A stretch of 64,000 nucleotides of DNA from Chrysoporthe austroafricana. Taxonomy: Eukaryota; Ascomycota; Sordariomycetes; Diaporthales; Cryphonectriaceae. Below, in pieces: positions 36,495-47,200 of this stretch. The DNA is taken from assembly GCA_001051155.2 (NCBI GenBank), contig JYIP02000002.1, positions 5,127,315-5,191,314 on the forward strand. Direction: 5' to 3'. Both the position numbers and the translations under genes were made by a program. The notes beneath the pieces are model-generated. The model saw only the letters and a program-made list of their open reading frames with translations, did no database searches and was not told the DNA's origin. How positions within the stretch are numbered: the first letter of the stretch is position 1; the number at the start of each line of letters is the position of its first letter.

Positions 36495-36785
36495 GAAGGG
36501 TGTTCAGCTCAAGAATATAATATGAATGAGGCTGCGGCTATTCTTGCTATCTAAATTATGGCTAGTATCTATAGATTACTGAGCGTATGCATAATACGAT
36601 TATCTTTTCTGTTTTCGGTTAATCACCTTGTTGTACGCATTGAAGGGTATTCAGCTGAATATAATTTGAATAAGGCTACGGCTATTCCTGCTGTCGAAAT
36701 TGTAACTAGTATTTACGGGTTACTGAGCTCATGCATGATACGATTGCCTCTTCTGCCTTCGGTTATTCACCGTGCCGTGCGCATT
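36495..36785. repeat. Tandem duplication of a ~146-bp unit with transition-type divergence
   Basis: Copy A is 36495-36641 and copy B 36642-36785; both start GAAGGGT(G/A)TTCAGCT and end at CGCATT. The copies differ at many sites, mostly C/T and G/A changes plus a few short indels, as expected if RIP struck the duplication. Confidence 0.85.
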
Positions 36786-37979
36786 GTAACCCACGAGTTT
36801 TCCCCGCTTTCCTAAGTACTTTTCAGGATCACAAGGCCATTTCGAGACCTGTTGCTTTTGTTCATGAGACATGAGAGATGAGACTGAAGGCGGTGCTGAG
36901 CCACTAACAAATTCTGAATCTTGGGTAAAAAATACCTAGGTAGTTGTGTAGGAGTGCTGAAGAACCAGGTCCATCCTTGATCCGTCGGGCTCTGTCCCGC
37001 CGTACTTATAGACCTTGGTTTTCGACGTTTGCCTCAGGCATCTATTGCACAGCCCCCCTCTTTATTCAGTTGGGTACCGTTCTTCCTGCGGTTGGGCTTG
37101 ACCGGTCAGGCCCAACGGCGCGTAGCTCGCAAAGCCTCAATATCCTTCCTAAGGGCACCCTCAGGTGTCCGTATAATATAGACAGATATCAAAGGCACGC
37201 ACATAAATACAAATATCACCGCGATCAATTCCTGGATGCTCAGGCTTTTGAGAATCATACGAACTGAACTCCTTGCCGTGAGCTGTATACCCATACAGAC
37301 GATATAGTCCGGCAGGGCATTGCGAGTTCTAAACACCATGGCCGCCGAAATTGTCTCTTCGGAGCTTTCTGTGAGTAATGTTTACTCTATTTGCCTCGTT
37401 CTGGCAACATGTTCCATATTAGAAGGCTTGATAGACCATACTTGTGTTCATGCCATTTAATACTACACCCTGCTGCCAAAGCAGTTACGAATCCTGTCCT
37501 GTTAGCTTCTCTCAATAAATTCCATTACCCTACACGCCTTTTTATTTAACAAAATCTGGGGCTCGCCGATCGTTACTGTGAGGATCGATACGAACTAGCA
37601 ATTTAATCATGGATGCCTCAGGCGTTGCGAGCCAAACTAGCGGATTTCGAAACACAAATCTCGGCTTTTCAACAAAAACAAAATGCTTCCTTGGACACAA
37701 ACAAGGTATGGCGAAACAGGCACTTAATATCGAGCATAGGAAAGAATAAATGAGTATATTGAGATCGAAATCTGTCTTCTACAAAAGAGAGTAAAAATAG
37801 CTGTATAGTACTCAGCCAGAAATATATAGAGCATAGGAATGCTAGGGTTAGGGTACTGGTTGCTCTACTTTTCCATATACCCCCTACCTGATTGGTCAAA
37901 TGCTTAGAGAAAAGGTAGGGCACTTTCCTAATATCTCCCCAATAAATGCCCTTACTCTTTCTCAGGACTTTCTTTTACC
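36786..37979. other. Transition into the transposon block
   Basis: Intermediate GC content. A plus-strand stretch at 37614-37740 reads MPQALRAKLADFETQISAFQ, a coiled-coil segment that looks like the start of a retrotransposon gag, preceded by TTTAACA and a GGGGCTCG tract that could be an LTR end and primer-binding site. A telomere-like TAGGGTTAGGGT lies at 37843-37854. No intact gene. Confidence 0.5.
37843..37854. repeat. Interstitial telomere-like repeat TAGGGTTAGGGT
   Basis: Two units of TTAGGG just before the composition switches to AT-rich; orientation is opposite to the LTR boxes as written on the plus strand. Confidence 0.6.
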
Positions 37980-40060
37980 AAATAACAATAATAATCCATT
38001 ATAGAATAGCCGTTCAGCAGCTACTTTAGTTAAAAATAGATTATCAGGATAACTTCATTATCGTATCTAATAAGTCAGATAGCCTATCTGATATTCCTGC
38101 CGCTATTGCAATATCGCGCGATAAGCTTCCTCTTTCTCTTCCTGTTACCCCTTATCATTCAGTTTCTGAAAATTATAATTAATCTGACTATAATATACTT
38201 GATACGGGCGTATCGGATAAGCCAAATAAAGATTCTATAGCGCTTATTTCTGATATTATGGACGATATGCTTCCAATAGATAAAAATGATATATGCTGCT
38301 TTAAGCAGTTTCGCGTTTAAGATGCTATTAACGATTTAGCTAATACTTTTTTTGCAGCTTTTTCTGGCCGAATAAGCGCGTATAATAATCTTAATTATAC
38401 TTAATTCTATCTTTTTCGTTTTATAAAGCTTGAAATTAGCAATTTTAATAGCTAAAATAATAATTAGCTTAATAATAAATACTTTTTCTTCTTATTATAT
38501 TATTCGTTTAATTATTTTTCTATTTAGATAATTTTGTTAATATTGATTTAGTTTTAGAAAAAGAGATATATAAATTAGTTGAAAAGTAGTTCGGTTAGCT
38601 ATTTCAAAATATTTCGGATCTTTTTTCTAAAGCTTTTTATTATAATACTAATTCTCTTTCTCTTATTCTATTAAGTATTCGATTTTCTTTATTTATAAAA
38701 TAGCTTATTTTAGAATAGGATAAATGCAATATTAAAATACGCAAACGTTTTGCTAAATTACGGAATGCTTATTCTGTTCTGAAAGGTAAATACGAAATAG
38801 TAAACGAATATATTTAATATCGGATTTTTCTTAATCCAAGTTTTAATAAATATATCCGATAATAAGCTTTTGCTAATTTAAGCTTTATTTTTTCGATAAG
38901 TAAGCAAGAAAAGACTAATATTGCTATTCAGAGAGCTTTTTTTGTTTCCAAGAAAGCTAAAGCGATTTTCAAAATATTTATTTCGATATCCAAAAAGATC
39001 GTTCCGATTATTAAAGTATTATTTAATAAAGCTATTCTAATTGCGAAAACGATACTTAAAAAAGCTATTCCGATTGCGAAAACGCTTATAAAAGCCATTT
39101 CGATTGCCAAAACGCTTACAAAAAGGAAAGCAGTATTTAATATTCAATTGATATTATCTAAAACTATACGCTTGCAAATTACTATAATTATATCGGATAG
39201 TTTTAAAAATTTGATAAGTCCGCTTTATATTAGCTATATTAAAAGCTTAATAAGTTCGAATTCTGATAAAATGTATTATAAATAAAAAAGATTAAATAGT
39301 TCGAAATATATTTATTATATTTAAAGTTATTAATATATTTCAATCCTTGAATATTTTATATTATTTATAGAAAAGCTTTATAAAGCTAAGAATAAGCTTA
39401 ATATAATAATAGCGGGTATTGAAATTAGTAGAATTATTCTTTTTCTATATATTTCTAAAAGATTTAAGAAAGGAAAAGAGCTAGCTATAACTAATTCTGA
39501 TAAAGATAAGGAAAATCCTGAAACCTTTTACGCTTTACGAATAAGGTTTCAAAAAAGAAAAGCGTTTGTAATAGCCAGTTCGAATACTGCTATCGCTAAT
39601 CTTCAATCTAACCCGGTTATATTGGGCAAAACGAAATTAAAATACGTTATTTGGGCTTAGAAAGCCGTATTTAAGCATTTCGAATTTAGTAATTTTAAGC
39701 CTATAAATAATAAGCTCGAGCGCTTGGAAAAGCTGCAAGATAGGCTAAAAGAGTAAGAGATAGAAAAGGCTTAGAGTTTGAAAAAACAGAAATGTGCTTT
39801 CATTTCCGCTATTATTCCTTAGAATGCTATTCTTTAGCCGATAACCGTATAGCTTCTTTCAATTCCTTATACTAGCCGGTTATTTAAAGATTAGTATTTT
39901 GAATATAAGGCTGCTATTATAGATATTTGCAAGATTCTTAATCGCTTTAATTTTTTGCTAAATATTTAATCCTGAATAGATATAAGGTCTAAGCGTATAA
40001 GTCGCGCTAAATTGAGCTCGGGTAGGCTATAGCTTTATTTAAAATAAATGAAATGTATGC
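37980..40060 (+). mobile_element. RIP-degraded retroelement coding sequence, plus strand
   Basis: AT-rich sequence in which one plus-strand frame reads on for hundreds of codons when TAA/TAG are taken as former CAA/CAG, for example around 38090-38400 and 39715-39960 (ERLEKLQDRLKEQEIEKA is a coiled-coil segment after two such substitutions are allowed for). It looks like gag-type coding of an unidentified retroelement. No LTR pair was recognised. Confidence 0.45.
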
Positions 40061-40329
40061 TAGGCTTGCGGTATGTTTCTTTTTCAGTTTTTTTTTGAGA
40101 TTTCGTATTGCATATCTTATAAATTTAGAATTGCTCTGAAATATTCGAATTGGGCTCGATTAAGGTTTTTCGTTAGCCTATTTGCTAATATATCTTATAT
40201 TAACAAATATAATATAATAAAAGTTCTTTTCTAATATTCTTGCTTTAGCTATATTTATTAAATATCGATATAACGAAACTTAATATTAATTCTTTCGTAT
40301 TTAAATATTATTAGCTAAATAATCTAATT

Positions 40330-40975
40330 ATTATTGCAGAATAATCTTTATAGTTCGTTTAAGTTTAGAGCTAAATCTTTGAATAAATGCTATAAAAAGA
40401 CTATTTTTTTCGTAATAATAAATAAGGTATTCAGTTTAGCTTCTATTATAGAAATCGAAACTATATTCTATTTTGCTAATTTCCAATATATTGGCTTTCC
40501 GAAAAGGGTTATTATATATCTGTATATAGATTTTCTGTTTTCAATATCGTTTGCGAATAAAGCGTTTCTAGCTATAAACAATACTTGAATTTCAGAATAG
40601 CTTTTTCCGTACTGGATAGCTAGGAATTTCGTAATATATAAATAATATATAATTCGATTTGTAGCTTTTATATATTTAAATCCGGGATTTATTAGAAATT
40701 TTAATAGCAAAATGCATATAAAAGCTATATCTGGATATATTATAATTGCTATATACAAAATAAATCCTATTTTCTCTTAATATATTTTGATCTGGCTTTC
40801 TAGAGCTTGCCCGGTAAATTTCTCTAGAGTTTTAAGTTTAAGAGGTATATATAGAAAAGCGGCTTTATTATCGATAAGCTTGAACTTGCTTGCTATCTTA
40901 TCGATATACAAATCGTAAACTAGGCTTATAATTAATAGTAAACGTACTGAAATATATTATAAAGCATAGTTCTTT
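40330..40975 (-). mobile_element. Ty1/Copia pol fragment (end of RT and RNase H)
   Basis: On the minus strand the translation follows the Copia RT-RNase H junction: YPDIAFICILLLKFLINPG (from the YxRPDIAFAVS.LS.F block), RIIYYLYITKFLAIQYG, then FIARNALFANDIENRKSIYR and LFGKPIYWKLAK of RNase H. Several conserved residues are changed by C-to-T type mutation (for instance D to N before ALFAND). The match stops at about 40975, so the rest of the element was lost or replaced by other repeats. Confidence 0.8.
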
Positions 40976-41820
40976 CAAGAAAATAAACTATGCTAAAGCC
41001 TATCAGGGCATTATATAAGCCCCCCGATAAGGGTATAGCATCCACTTAATAAATTCATTGCGTATTTACTAAAGGATTTATTATAGATTTACTAGGCAAA
41101 TCTATTACGAATTCACCTTGTCTATAGGTTTTGCTATCAATTGCTAGCCCCTTATAACCTTTATTTACAAAAGAAGCTAACTGTCAGAAACGTTTTAAGT
41201 AGCAATAGTACGATATAATAAGACTCTGGGTTATACGGCAAGGAAAAGCACGATAGTATTATTGAATAAAAGAGATTATATAGGAAATAATAATCGTTTC
41301 ATAAAGCCGATTCGTACTAGAATCCTAATAAATAAACTTGCCCATGCTGGGGATTTGAATAACAAATATGCCCATGCCGGGAACTAAAAGAAAACTTGCT
41401 TACGCTAGGAATTTAGAATTGATCTTCCATTATAATCGGTTTATACTTAAAATAAATAAATATATATAATACTTATATATAATAAGGCTAGCCGATATCC
41501 AAGTATATTTCGGTAATGCTTAATCGTATTTATTACCGAAATATTTGGCATAAATATAACTAAAAACCAAAATTGTTTGTAAATATTAGTAGAAAATATA
41601 GCTTTCAAATAATAAAGTATTAAGTAAATATAATAATAGTAAATATAAAGTAAAGTTACGATAAGATATATTAATATGCAAAGCCGATAGCCGCATATAA
41701 TCGTTATATAGTAATATCGTAACTAGTCTTTAATATAAATAGCTAAATTTATAAATTATTAAAAGAAAGTAATATTATATATTGCTAATAATATTATATC
41801 GATAAATAATAGCTATATTT
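40976..41820. other. AT-rich repeat sequence, LTR-like, not identified
   Basis: Contains relatively GC-rich islands in AT-rich surroundings and three imperfect copies of a TTGCCCATGCTGGG-like unit (41339-41400). It looks like the non-coding part of a decayed LTR element. No gene. Confidence 0.35.
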
Positions 41821-41821
41821 A

Positions 41822-43275
41822 TTAATTGAAAGTAACTTCCCGGATTTTAATAATAGCTTTAAGGTTTAGTAAATTGCGAGAGAATATAATAAACAGTTTT
41901 TCTTTTCCGATATAATCGCAAAAATCGGTATAATTATAAATATTAAGCTGCAAAATCTTAACCAGCCTATACGCTTGGATATAGGATTTAAGGCTTATTA
42001 TGCGATTTTGGCATTGCAAAAACCGGGCAGCGCTAAAATAATCCTTATTTTCGTTAGCCTATTTCTGAAAAGTAGCATTAAAATTATAGTCCATATCGTC
42101 TTTAGTAAAGACAATCTTAATAGCCTTGAAATCGTATTCGAAACGGAAAATTTGGTTTATAATAAAATATAAGCCCGACCGGTTAAACAAAATAATAAGA
42201 TCAAAATCGCGGAACCAAATAACGAACTCGTATATATATTCTCTTATAATAAAAAAGAAAAAGTACTAAATGCAATTATTATGGATTCCGATAATGCCAA
42301 ACTTAATATTATTATAAATAGCGAAGCTATTAATAACGTAAAAATAATTAGTACCGAAATTGCTTCTTTAAGTAAAATTATAGCATATATATTCTTTGAA
42401 TATATAAAGGGCTAATATATAATAATATATTGCAATTTCGGCTTTAATAGTTTTGGATTTGGGATTATATTTAATAAATAAAGCAAAAATAGCGCGAAAT
42501 ATAGCTCGTAAAGGCAGAATATTATTAATACTAGCTCGAGAAGCCTTGCTTAATATAGCTAATAGATTAGCTATACTCGGTAAATTATCCTCGGTCAGGT
42601 CGATAATATCGTTTATAATTCGATAGCATTTAGCTAGCATTATAAAGTTTCGTTCTATTATGGCAAATAAGCTTAAATTAGCGACCGGTATAATAAGCTC
42701 GGAAGCTTTAAGCTTAATTAAAACTAGCTTAATATTCTTAACTGTCTTTTTCCAGGTAGCAAGGGCTATATTATAATTATATTCGTAAACTATAATAATT
42801 TCTGCTATATTGGCTGTATAGCGTACGGCATTTACCTCCTTTTTAATAAAATTGCTGCAATTACTTAATATTATCTATTCCGTTTTATCTTTAATATAAC
42901 GGCTATACTTATTTCGTAAGCAATCGTTTTTCGATATTATAATAGGAAATAAAATACAATAAGCTATTAATAGAATATATAAAGCAAGAATAGGATTACG
43001 AATAGTAAATGAATTCGGGATAAATTTAAGCAATATTCCCTTAATAGAATTATCCGTTAATCTATTATTTATATCCTTGCTTATAATAGCATTTGCATTA
43101 ATAAAGGTATTTGGATAAAGTTCTTATTTTTCGTAAATAAGGCTAAAGTAATTAATCTATAATAATATAAAGTATCGTAAAATAAGCTCTTAGGCTTCCT
43201 TAGTAATTAGCAGCCGATTAATATTGCTATTACTTAGCTCGGTATTGGGAACGTAAATATTATATTCGACCTCTC
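41822..43275 (-). pseudogene. Decayed long reading frame, left part, split by a Gypsy insertion
   Basis: A minus-strand frame reads from about 50430 down to 50270 and, after removing the Gypsy element and one target duplication, continues at 43275 to about 42370; internal TAA/TAG sit where CAA/CAG would be expected after RIP. The best open part is 42640-42368 (LSKASRASINNILPLRAIF). I do not recognise the family. It is probably a transposon protein older than the Gypsy insertion. Confidence 0.45.
43271..43275. other. Target-site duplication, left copy (CTCTC)
   Basis: Five bases directly before the TG of the left LTR, matched by 50270-50274 after the right LTR. Five bp is the normal duplication for Ty3/Gypsy integrases. 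Confidence 0.9.
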
Positions 43276-43514
43276 TGTTATGAACGCTGCAGCAGGTCCC
43301 TAGATGCACTGCAGGGGTAAGGGGTTTATATTAATAAGAGGGGTGCCAAATACAGCCTTGAGATTCAGGACAAGTTCACTAAGTATTACGATATTCATAA
43401 GCCAATATTGATAACCCTAACCCTAGCTTACGTAATCCTTGCGGGGTACGTATCTCCATTTCCTGGTTTGACCCCAGGCCGGTATTTCTTCTTTTTGTAT
43501 GTTGGTTCATAATA
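43276..43514 (-). repeat. 3' LTR of Gypsy element 1 (239 bp)
   Basis: Nearly the same sequence as 50012-50269 but with a roughly 19-bp deletion after GCCAATAT. Ends TGTTATGAAC / GTTCATAATA. Carries TAACCCTAACCCTAG at 43412-43426. Confidence 0.92.
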
Positions 43515-43528
43515 TTATCCCCCTTCTG
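43515..43528 (-). other. Polypurine tract of Gypsy element 1
   Basis: On the minus strand reads CAGAAGGGGGATAA immediately before the 3' LTR, the expected place for plus-strand priming. Confidence 0.7.
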
Positions 43529-43712
43529 TCGGTTGTTATCCCCAATAATACCTTTTTTGAGTACCCTTGTTCGGCAGGTTTCTTATCGCGCCTTCCTAAT
43601 TAAGATATCTCACAGAATCGGCAAGTCTTGTAATCCTTCGTCTATTCTGTCTTCCAAGAGTCTTGCCTGTCTTGAGCGATTTTCGTTTATCGAATCTCGA
43701 GGGTACGAAATC

Positions 43713-44251
43713 ATGCCTTGCTCGTTCTGTCTTGAAAAGGGCTTATCATATCGTATAGTGGATAGGGTTAAGAGTTGTTCTAATTGTACGAAACGGGGGC
43801 GTTCTTGCAATGCCGGACGGGTTCCGTTATCGTCTTATGAGTTCCCCCTTTTTTTTTTTTTTTTTTCTTTTCTGATCCTGTTATAGTATTACGAGTTACC
43901 GACGAATTATCCCGGATCGATAGTCGTAAGGTTAAGGAAAAAGGGCGGCTTTTTGAGCTTCAGTCTCGCATAACCGAATCCTTGGCTTGTCTTGCGCGCT
44001 TAAAGAAATAATGCTGTTTTCTTCAGGAAAAGGGGATAAAGTTGGTAAATCAAGGTCTGGAAGAAGAAGAACGTAATCGTATAGCCGTTGAAATGCAAGC
44101 AGTAATTTCTGAAAAGTTTGCAGCTATTATCGCAAATCTTTCTTTTAATGGTTTTGATTGGAATTCTGTAAGTGCTAGCAATTCTGTAATGGACTGGTCT
44201 GGTTTTTTGGGTAAGGCCGGTTCCTGTTCTGGATCCGGGCAATTTTCTTAA
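43713..44251 (+). pseudogene. Extra opposite-strand gene of Gypsy element 1, broken copy
   Basis: Starts MPCSFCLEKGLSYR and has SCSNCTKRGRSC, a six-Cys pattern recalling a zinc-binding module, then a poly-pyrimidine intron and a second exon ending at 44251 that encodes a coiled coil (ITESLACLARLKK...) and an acidic/aromatic tail with GFDWNSVS and MDWSGF. Compared with the copy at 57404-57951 the intron donor reads ATGAGT instead of a GT donor and a former Gln codon is TAA after RLKK, both C/T or G/A changes. All six cysteines are kept here. Its 3' end faces pol, 44 bp away. Confidence 0.75.
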
Positions 44252-44295
44252 ATGATTCGGGGTAAGTAAAGCCTTTATAGGCTTATTCCCTTCCG

Positions 44296-47200
44296 TTATT
44301 ATTTATCCAGGTAGTCTGCTAATGCTCGAGGTATATTTTGTAAGTTGATTTTGGGTTCTTACGAATTTTCGCTTGCCGGGTAGTTTTTCTATTTGATAAG
44401 GTATTCGGGGTCGTAATCTAGTCCGCGGTATCTGAGAATTCGTTCGATTTCGTATTCTGGTTCGTTACTTTCGACCTGAATATTTTTGTCCGTTTTGGTT
44501 GATTTTGGTACTAGTTCGAGAAATGAAATATGGAATACTGGATGAATCTTTATTCTATAGGGTAATGCAAGTTCGAAATTGATATCTAAGACTTTCCTTA
44601 GGATTTTGAATAGTCCCAATTTCTTATAATCCAGTAAGTGAAAGGGTCTTGTTATTTTAATATATTCTTTTCGTCGAATAAGGTAAACTTTATCTCTTTC
44701 TTGTAGGATTGGTCCCTCAATCTTTTTGGAATTGGCATATTTCGTTATTCTTTCTTGTACGAACTTTAGTTCTTTCTGGAGTTTTTCCTGAACTTTCTTG
44801 ATTTTTCTGATTCGTTTTTCTGTAGCTTTTGCGTTTGCTCCTGATATCTTATCGTAATAGGCTATCGGGTTATAGCTATAGAATGCATAAAATGGTAATT
44901 TTTTCGTTATGCTTGTATTTGCGCTATTATATGCAAATTGCGCTAGGGGTAAAAAGTCGATTCAGTTATTTTGCTCGTAATTTATATAGTATTATAAGTA
45001 TTATTTGATAATCTGATTAGTTCTTTCTATTTATCTGTCTGTCTGTAAATGGAATGCTATAGATATTCTTTATTATATTCCGAATAGTTTCGTAAGTAAG
45101 GTCCAGAAGTTTAATACGAACTTTCTATCTCTATCAGAAATAATTTCTTTAAGCATGCTATAATTGGCTATAATCGTTCTGAAGAACGTATATGCGAATT
45201 TTTCTGCTATGCTGCTTTCCTTATATAGTAAGAAGTAAGCGTATTTGCTTAGTTTGCAAACTACTATTAGGATGCTATTATACTGCATTCTAATTAAAAG
45301 TTTTCGTAAAAAGGGTAGCTTAGTAATAAAGTCTTAACTAATAGATTGCCAAACTGCTTCCGGAACCGGGAATAATTGGAATAATCTATAAGGCTTATAA
45401 TATTCGATCTTATTCTTTTTGCAGCTATTGCATTCTCGTAAAATCCTTTCGATTCTCTATTTGAGTCCTAATAAGTTCCAGTATCTCTTAATTCTTTCGT
45501 AAATAGCTCTAATTCCTTAGTAATTATATGCTAGTGCACTATATATAGTTCTGATATATTTATCTTGTTTTTCGGGAATTATATTTTCAGGATTTCTTTC
45601 TTAATTCTCAATTCTGATAATCGTATTGAATTCTCTTATTTCGTTTATAAGACTACCGTTTTTGTCTTGTCTGAAAATATTCTGCAATTCTTTGGATTCC
45701 GTATCCCGGTAATCTGCTCGTTTGCTAAGGGCATCGGCTCTGCCGTTCTCTAATCCTTTGCAATATATAATCTTTAAGTCAAATTGTAAAAGGAATTCTG
45801 CTTATCTGATTTGTCGTTTATTTAGGACTTTCGTTATTATAAACATTATCAGGTTTTTATAGTCTGAATATATTATTATCTAGTATTTTGTTCCGATTAA
45901 GTAATATTGCCATTCTTCGAATGCTTTTACAATCGCTATTAGCTCTTTATCTGGAATGCCGTAATTGAATTCTGGGCCGTTCAATTTTTTCGAGAAATTG
46001 CTTATAACTCTAAGGCGTCTTTGGTCGTTTCGTTAGCCTAATTGTCCGCCGAATGCGTAATCTGACATATCGGTCTCGATTTCGAATAGTTTGTTTGGGT
46101 TTGTTTCGCAAAATATAGGTTTTGATATAACTCGTTTTTTGATTTCGTCAAATGCTTTTTAAGCTTCCTGAATCTATTCAAATTTGCAATCCTTCTTTGT
46201 AAAATCCGTAAGTAATCGTGCTATTTTGCTATAATCTCGAATGAATTGTCGATAGAAATTGGCATAACCGAGAAATGCCCTAACTTCCTTAGTCTTTTCT
46301 AGTATGGGCTATTCTTTTACTGCTTATACTTTATCTTTTTGCATGCTAATCTATCTTGGTTCGATAATATAGCCTAGGTAATCGACTTTCTGCTAGTAGA
46401 ACTAGCATTTGCTTGGTTCTATAAAGAATTTATTATCTTATAATATTTGGAATACTTGCTGTATATGCTATTTATATAATACGAGGTTTTTAGAATAGAT
46501 AAGGATATTGTCGAAGTAGATAATGATAATAGTATTCAGGTATTTGCGGAAAATATCGTTAATCATTTCTTGGAAAAACGCGGGTGCATTGGTTAATTCA
46601 AAAGGCAAGATTATATATTCGAAATGTCCGTAACGAGTCCTGAACGCTATTTTCCAGATATTATCTTCCTTGATCCGGATATAATAGTATCCCTTTTTGA
46701 GGTCTAGAGTAGTGAACTATTTTGCTCTTACTAAACGATCTCGCATTTCTCCTATTAATAGCAGAGGATAGCGGTTTTTGATTATAATATCGTTAAGCTG
46801 CTAATAGTTCATGCAAAGCCGTAATTTGCCGTTCTTCTTTGGGACAAACAGGATTGGGTATCCTGCAAGTAATCGTAATTTCCGTATATAGCCTCTTTTA
46901 AAGTTTTCGTCGATATACTCCTTAAGTGCTTGGAATTTTGCTTGATCGAGCTTATAAATGGGATAATTTTACGGCTTTATCCTTTCTTTTAGCGGGATCT
47001 TATAGTCAAAAAGGCCGTATTCAAGTAAGCTATTATCGAATTTTCCTTGCTATAGTTTCTTGAATTCGTAATATTCCCGTAATACGTTTTTAAGGTTTGG
47101 CAGTAGTCTTTTTTCGTTTTCTGCGATTTGTAAAAATATAAGGTATCGTTATGCGTATTTTGCTTCGCTAGCTTCTTGTCTTTGGGGTTTCCTCGTTTCT

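Noticed and set aside
40334..40588. Plus-strand 84-aa frame
   Set aside because: Antisense of the Copia RNase H fragment.
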